From Lunularia cruciata (taxonomy: Eukaryota > Streptophyta > Marchantiopsida > Lunulariales > Lunulariaceae), in assembly GCA_948567375.1 (NCBI GenBank), contig OX419756.1, positions 64,990,333 to 65,054,332 of the forward strand: a DNA stretch of 64,000 bases, in the 5' to 3' direction. Under the pieces are notes generated by a model, which saw nothing but the letters and a program-made list of their open reading frames with translations, was not told where the DNA came from and made no database searches. The position numbers were made by a program, and so were the translations under genes. Below, piece by piece: positions 57,811 to 64,000 of the stretch (positions within the stretch are counted from its first letter, which is position 1; every line of letters begins with the position of its first letter).

Positions 57811-58559
57811 AAAAAACTCTAAGTGGCCAAGGTATATTTCTACTAGGTTAGAATCATTAATACAAGCCTCTATGCTATTGGCCCAAGGAGTATAACATAA
57901 GCAATTTTGGCACAAGAAGAAATAATATAGTATTAAGCCAACTATTGGTAATGATCTCACCAAAGCCAATTGATAATAATCTTATCCGGATCTAATTATC
58001 TTATCAACTAATAATTAAAATATCTATAAGAATAAAAATAGACTTAATATTTATCTAAATTGTGTATAGATGTTAATACAATGATTAACTTGACTACTAA
58101 AACTATTTAAAAGTTTCATTCTATTTTAGATATAAGTTTCAATAATCAGATTGTAACTCTTTTGGCAATTACTCTATTATCCATAATAAGATCATCACTA
58201 TCCAAAGTCCTATGGAAAAATGGATTATCTTAAATTTTATTTTTTTATCATAGATCCAACATTTCTAAAGCATGACTCTAATCTATATCTATTATTAGAT
58301 CTCAACTCAAAACATGGATGTTTGATATTTGGATTATAAAGTATACAAATGTCTATCCACATCAACCTAACATTGAATTATATATTTATCTTCTTCTATG
58401 TTCTTTAAGTCTTGTTGTTAGTTTCTTTTATCATTCATAGCAAGTATATTTATTATTGACTTCTAATTGTGTAATATACTAAGGAGAGAATTATGATAAT
58501 AGGATACTAAATTTGTAACTCTAAACTAAGTGAAACTTTGAATGCTTGAGTAAACATTG
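57811..58559. other. AT-rich, nothing recognised
   Basis: No open frame of interest and no match to the transposon domains seen elsewhere in the window. Confidence 0.6.
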
Positions 58560-60700
58560 AGCCGTAGTCTAAGAAGATTGAGTACTATACTTTAGAAGAA
58601 GCTCCAAAGAAGTTTCCTTATAGAGTATCAAAGAAGTCACCTTTCTTGGAGCATAAGCTAAGCTTGCTATATAATTAAATTACAAGCTCTTTGATCCCTT
58701 GGAAGTCTTTAGAAGCATCTCACCAAGAAGCTTCTTGAATATTCTTAAAATTTTCTAGATGTATACTATTTCTAACTTTAGTTTAGCTATGCATAGCTTT
58801 TTCTAACTCAATATTATTATATGTTCAACCATTGCTAGTTGGTCATGTATTTGTTGCAATCTATTGTTCAAATTATTGTATGGCTACTTGAGCATTTTGA
58901 AGATAAAAAATAGACTCCCAAGTGACATTGTGAATGTTATACTCTTTCCAAAGGATTTAATTTGATTTTTCATTGGTGGCTATGTTGGATGTTCCTTTGT
59001 GCAATAATATGGTTGAATTTGTACTCTCTATGGTCATTAAATTAGATTGGAGGAAGAGGAAATGGAGGTTGTACATGAGTAGGGAAAGAAGAAGGGTTAG
59101 AAACAAAAGGATTTTAATTTGAGATATGAAACATATGATGGATCTTCATATGACTATGAAGGGCAGGTTTGTAGAAAAATGGTCAAATGGTCCTATCTAT
59201 TTTGGATCAAGTTTTTGAACTTGGATGTTAAGACAAAGAAGAAGGTTACTAGAGAAATTCATGACCTTGTTACTTATGTGAAAGTTGATATTGCAATGAT
59301 AATTATTAGAATACTACTTTTGCCAATTTTAGCAACAAAAGATGAGATTTAGCTTAGTGTAAAGATAAAAATAACATGGAAAAGAAGGTGGAAGTATGAG
59401 AAAAATACAATGGTAATGGAGTAAGAAGAGAATCCAAAACAAATAGATATTATGCATAATTAAGAAATAAGTGAGAGAATCTTGGACTTGCTTGCTTAGA
59501 ATTATTGTATTGTAAAATTTAGCAACACCAAGACAAGTATCTTAATTGGTATGTTGAATGTTAAAAAAATGTGACATATGATCTACATGCAATTTTCTTT
59601 TATTATCTATCTATTTTGAGTGTAATAGGTTGATATAATTTTAGTGCCAAGTACCTTAGAAAGTGCTTGCTAAATTTACCAATGAATAAAGAATCATTAT
59701 CAATGAGAGGATCTATGGAATCCCATTGTCTTTAAATGCATTATTATCTAAGTTAACTTGAGCCAATTTTGGAGCATCTATTGTAGACATGGCAAGTGCC
59801 AAGTGAATCTACTTGTTGAGCTTATTGATAAACACCATAATTGTTATGTGACCTTGATCCATCTTTGGTAAGGATATAATGAGATCTAAGCTTACATATT
59901 CTTATTGTGTAGAAGGATTTGTAGTGGTTGAAGTAGTCTACCAAATTTCTAGTTACTTATCTTGTTGCATTAGCAATTTGTATAAGATTAGACAAACTCT
60001 CAAACCTCTCATGCCATGTCTGGCCACCACTATCAAATTTGCAAGGTACTCAATAACTTATGTACATCCATGTGACTAGCAATTTGCAAGTCATGCACTA
60101 CCTGAAGTCAAATAGTTCACGGTTTGCCATAGTTGGAACAAAGACAATTCTTGCAAAACAGAGGATCATCCTTGAAAGAAAAGTTGTTGTACTCTTTATC
60201 ATGTGTTACAAGATGACTTTGTATAAGGGGAAAAAGTGATTTTCTTGTAAATCAAACTTGAACTCTTTTTGCTCTTTTAAGTCAATTGAAATCATGGTAA
60301 TAACTATTGATGTGAGGGATTCAAGACAATTTTACAAATCATGTTGTTGTGATAAGACATCAAGAATGACATGAATTTCTTGATTTGTACTCAAGCTTGA
60401 TATCAAAAAATGATAATTACTACTTCTGATAGTGATGTTTACTCTTCATGTGCTCTAAATGTAAGGTCTACAACAAGGGCTTGTGATTGATATGCATTGT
60501 CATTTGTTTCAATAAGAGACAATGTCTCTAGACCTTTATTACATATATCATTATAAGTTGTTCTTTATCTTGAGTAGAATAAGTATTTTTTGTTGAGTTT
60601 AGCCATCAAGATACAAGGATAATGGGATACAACAATTTAAGAATTCATATTGTAGTATACTCTAGTCTCAAAGTTAGAAGTATCAAAATCAACCACAAAA
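58560..60700 (-). mobile_element. Gypsy-2: minus-strand relic of the gypsy-1 family
   Basis: Read on the minus strand from 60,700 downward, the order matches gypsy-1. RNase H sequence at about 60,360-60,690 (FDIKLEYK, and DNA matching the DHKPLLQT region) is followed by the integrase zinc region at about 59,990-60,180, core at about 59,650-59,900, and the GDKVML/LVPNWMGPFD-type C-terminal module at about 59,160-59,350. LTR-like sequence with repeated AAGCTTCTT motifs lies at about 58,560-58,790, where a 3' LTR is expected. Heavily mutated. RT and the 5' end were not found to the right. Confidence 0.75.
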
Positions 60701-62939
60701 GATAGTAAAGTATCATATGATTAGAAGATGGATTGTTGTCATATAATGCATTGTTCTTAATAGGATTATATGATTGGAGGATGGGTAGTTGTCATATTAT
60801 ACACTATTCTTACTAAGAACACACCAAGTACCTAATTATGGAGTCTATAGATAGGGAGGTCAAATCTAAACCCATCAAGAATCGTTGTTCCCACTTGTAA
60901 TCCCAACTATAGAGTATTCTACACCAATTCCCAAGCTTTATATTTATTGAAATTTTGAGGATAAGAGCAACCTAACTTACAATCACAAAATGCATTCTTA
61001 GTTGTGGGTCATCATTTCCAACATCCAACCAAGGAGAAATACACATCACACCTAAGGAAAGTAAACCTAAACCTAAACATAATGCTTGCATGCAAATTCA
61101 AGAAAGTTGAGCATACAATCAAGCATGCAAATCATAAAGATGATCCAAACACAAGTAACTTAACAATAACTTTATATGTTTCTATTATGCAATTTTTTTA
61201 GATCATCCTTGCTCAATCCAACAGTGACTTCCAACCTATGTTAAAATTTTGGAAATTCTATACCTTTAAGTGCAGAAATCGTTACAAAACTCAAACTTCT
61301 TATGTATAACTCTAATTTAGATGTTCTTAAACTCAATGGAAAGCCTGTAAGTTAAGCTTTCAATTGATATATGGCAAGCTACAATACAACCATATAGCTT
61401 CTTTGACAATGTCTCAAACTTAGCTTAATTTCATCGTTCAAACTTTAATTTTCAAACATAATCAAGGCTCAAGTCCTAATTCTTGCAAAAATTTTGCTAA
61501 ATTTTTTTGCCTAAAGATTCATGTAAACACTAGGAAAGATTCTAGCAATTTTTCATCCTTTCAATCATGACTTCAAATAGGATTTTTGACATTCAATTGT
61601 AATTGAAGATAGAAGAACTCTTTGATGCATATGATTGTATTTTACATAGAGTTATTGCATCAAATCTCATTACCTATAGATTTGAACCAACCAATGTTTA
61701 AAAAGGTGTTAGTTTTTCATTGCCTAAACCTCTATGAAATTTGGCATCCAAATTCAAAACTAATTCTTAGATATATATCAATTCTCAAGTTCATCTAACT
61801 TTAAGCTCTATATGTGTACTTGATCCAAGATTTTAAATTCTCTATTTGAATGTCACATGAAAATTTTGTACAAAGGTACAAGACTTTGTCATTAAAAGTA
61901 TCACAAATTTACATAGGCTCATTTGAACCCAAACTTGAGATGTCACAAAAACTGCAAACTTGATCAAAATCTCTACCTCAACTCCTTGATTTAAAGTTCT
62001 CTAACTTCTATTGATACATTAGGCTCAAAACCAACCCATAATATATGATTTCTTGGGTGTGGCAAAATCAACGTGGTCTTCTCTCGAACATAGTTGATAA
62101 ATATAAAATGCTATTGTAAAAATTCAAGAATCTCCCCAATTGTGCGCATAGGTGTAAATTAGATCCTCCCTTGGTTGTATCATTCATATCTTAAATATTA
62201 TTTATTCAAGTCTTGTGTTTTTATCTCCAAATTATTGCCTATAAACTCCTCTTTCCAATGGTGGTTGTGTCACTCCAAATGGATATCAAAAATTTCCTTG
62301 AACAAGCAAAACCCTACTCCTAAATTCATGAGAGTCAACTCCTTGTACTTTGGACACTTTGCAACTCCTCCTTTTAACCCATGGAGCTCCAAACATCACT
62401 CTTAAATCTTAGAGATAGATTTGAATGCATCTTCTTCTACAAAAGGATGTTAATGATAAGATTACAAACTTGCATATAAGCAATAAGCAAAGAAATGGTA
62501 AGAGGATTTGGATTCTCCTTCATCAACATCATGAACATAAGACCAAAATGAACCACCATCCCAACCCAAAAGTGATAACAATGTAAATTTTGAAGCTTGA
62601 TGAGAAAAGGATTTAAGAGAGGTGAATAAAATATATCTTGGTTGAACCCACTCTCAAATTTTCTTGAACTCATGCTTTGCTATCAATCTCAAATGCCACA
62701 ACTTTTCTGTTGTATCCAATTCACTTCTTGTAAGACTCAAAATACTTTATACTCTCTAATAAGCCTCTATCATCTATTTATATTATAGCCTTGGAAGAAG
62801 ACAAGATCATAATCCAAGAGGCCAATCAATTGAATACACATGCATTGCTCACATGCAATATATAAATTTTAAGATCTTTTGCACAATCTATAACAAAGTC
62901 ATATAGATAAATAACTTAATTTTACTTTTTCACACACTA
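60701..62939. other. AT-rich non-genic stretch
   Basis: No domain recognised. A short duplication (TGTCATAT-AT context) occurs at about 60,735-60,830. This stretch may include remains of the gypsy-2 5' half, but no RT or gag motif could be read. Confidence 0.5.
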
Positions 62940-63530
62940 AGTGTAATACCATTAGTTAGGCAGATTATCTAGAGATAGAAATTGGTTTGGTGATATAATT
63001 TGGGAAGTTAAATACAATGATCTAAGTAGATTAGATAAAGGAGTACCAAACAAGTATTTCCACTAATAGAGTAGAGGCCAAAAACACCCTAAAAACTAGA
63101 GAACCAAGTTTTATATTTTGAGGCAAAAAAAAAAAGAAAACTTTCCTCCCTCTGCCAAAGGAGGAGGTGTTGCCTTTCTCTCCTTGATTTTCTCATCAAG
63201 ATCTTCCCAACAATATCTCATCCATGCTATTTTGAGCTTCATACAATAAGATTCATTGAATATTCCCTTTGGTCAAACATTTTTTACCAACCAAATAGAA
63301 CAAGGATCAACATATCACCAATCCATGTAACTAATCTAAGGATGTAGCTTGTTGGCATGTCACCAATCCATGTATCAAATCCAAGGGTGTAGCTCTCTTT
63401 GAGAAAATCTTCTTTGGTATATAATAAAGATAAGGTACTTCTTTCGGTTATTGGAGTATTGAGGAATGAAACCTTGTGTTTCTTCTTGTATTCTCTCGGG
63501 GTTTCTCTTGTTCTTGGAATGGTACACTAA
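62940..63530 (+). repeat. LTR-like repeat B, copy 3
   Basis: It aligns with copy 1 (9,335-10,070) along its length: GAAATTGGTTTGGTGATAT near the left, TTTCCACTAATAGAGTAG in the middle, and CCAATCCATGTA-type duplicated segments near 63,318-63,385. It lies just left of the gypsy-3 relic, as copy 1 lies inside gypsy-1. Confidence 0.75.
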
Positions 63531-63589
63531 GCAAACCATAATACACTCATGGTAATTTTTGTTGTAATTGTCGTTGTTCTTAAAGATTC

Positions 63590-64000
63590 AAGAAGAATCT
63601 TCAAATGAGATTGATGTGACAAGGCATAAAGAATGGCAAAACTTTCTATTGTATAACTTTTTATATCATATAATTGTAATTGCTCCTCTCATTAACAAGG
63701 TTTACTCTTCATGTGCTCCAAATGTAATGGTTGCCGTAAGTATCTATGATTGGTATGCATTATCATTTGTTTCTTTAGGAAATAATGTCTCCCTACCTAT
63801 GTTATATATAACATTGCAAGTTATTCTTGATCTTGACTAGAATAACTCCTCTTTTTACTTTATCCATCAAGATGTAAAGTCGTTTGGATGAAAGGTATAG
63901 CATATTTATGTCATGTATAACATTGCAATTTTTTTTCCATCTTGAGTAGAAGAATTTTATTTCTTTTAGTTTAGCTATCAAGATACAAGGGCAATGGGAT
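63590..64000 (-). mobile_element. Gypsy-3: minus-strand RNase H relic running off the window
   Basis: The plus strand shows AAGGCATAAAGAATGGCA, TTTACTCTTCATGTGCTCC and TAGCTATCAAGATACAAGGG. Counterparts occur in gypsy-2 at about 60,350-60,620, all reverse complements of the gypsy-1 RNase H. The last 140 bp partly repeats the preceding 140 bp. The element continues past the window end. Confidence 0.6.

Noticed and set aside
1-64000. tRNA or rRNA genes
   Set aside because: No cloverleaf with T-loop consensus and no rRNA core sequence was noticed on either strand. The only tRNA-related matches are retrotransposon primer-binding sites. tRNAscan-SE would be decisive.

Overview
The window is nuclear DNA of a land plant. 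The evidence is a cluster of plant-specific DUF679 (DMP) membrane-protein genes, a ten-exon GT-AG gene for a SAAL1-like armadillo-type protein, and decayed Ty1/copia and Ty3/gypsy chromovirus retrotransposons primed by plant-type initiator-Met tRNA sites. The species cannot be read from the sequence. A bryophyte or other non-seed plant is a weak guess.

Layout. (1) About 1-17,500 is an AT-rich retrotransposon graveyard. A decayed copia element (about 6,060-15,665, + strand) was split by a 6.3-kb gypsy chromovirus (6,871-13,176) with two recognisable LTRs and a perfect 5-bp target duplication. That gypsy was in turn interrupted inside reverse transcriptase by an LTR-like sequence that recurs twice near the right end. 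A 79-80-bp tandem repeat lies at 15,739-16,195. (2) About 17,500-54,500 is a less AT-rich gene island. It holds a frameshifted, possibly F-box/kelch-type relic (19,073-19,910), then a same-strand (-) DMP array: DMP-a 20,301-20,909, a pseudogene 23,436-24,045, DMP-b 25,880-26,623, DMP-c 30,466-31,173 and DMP-d 38,408-39,118. A dead full-length copia element (32,586-37,436) sits between DMP-c and DMP-d. The SAAL1-like gene follows (45,236-52,261, - strand). (3) About 54,500-64,000 is AT-rich again, with minus-strand relics of the same gypsy family and two more copies of the LTR-like sequence.

The working genes appear to be the four intact DMP paralogues and the SAAL1-like gene. DMPs are small four-pass endomembrane proteins. 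SAAL1-like proteins are soluble helical-repeat proteins of poorly known function. Nothing suggests that the two act together. The DMP array is a tandem-duplication family at different stages of divergence: three genes share an upstream TATA-like layout, two share a C-terminal tail, one has lost the N-terminal extension and one is dead. I found no convincing tRNA, rRNA, CRISPR array or operon-like structure, and no clear candidate for a wholly new system. The strongest unexplained items are a 0.6-kb repeat inserted against a splice site of the SAAL1-like gene, the three-copy LTR-like family, and two near-perfect hairpins.
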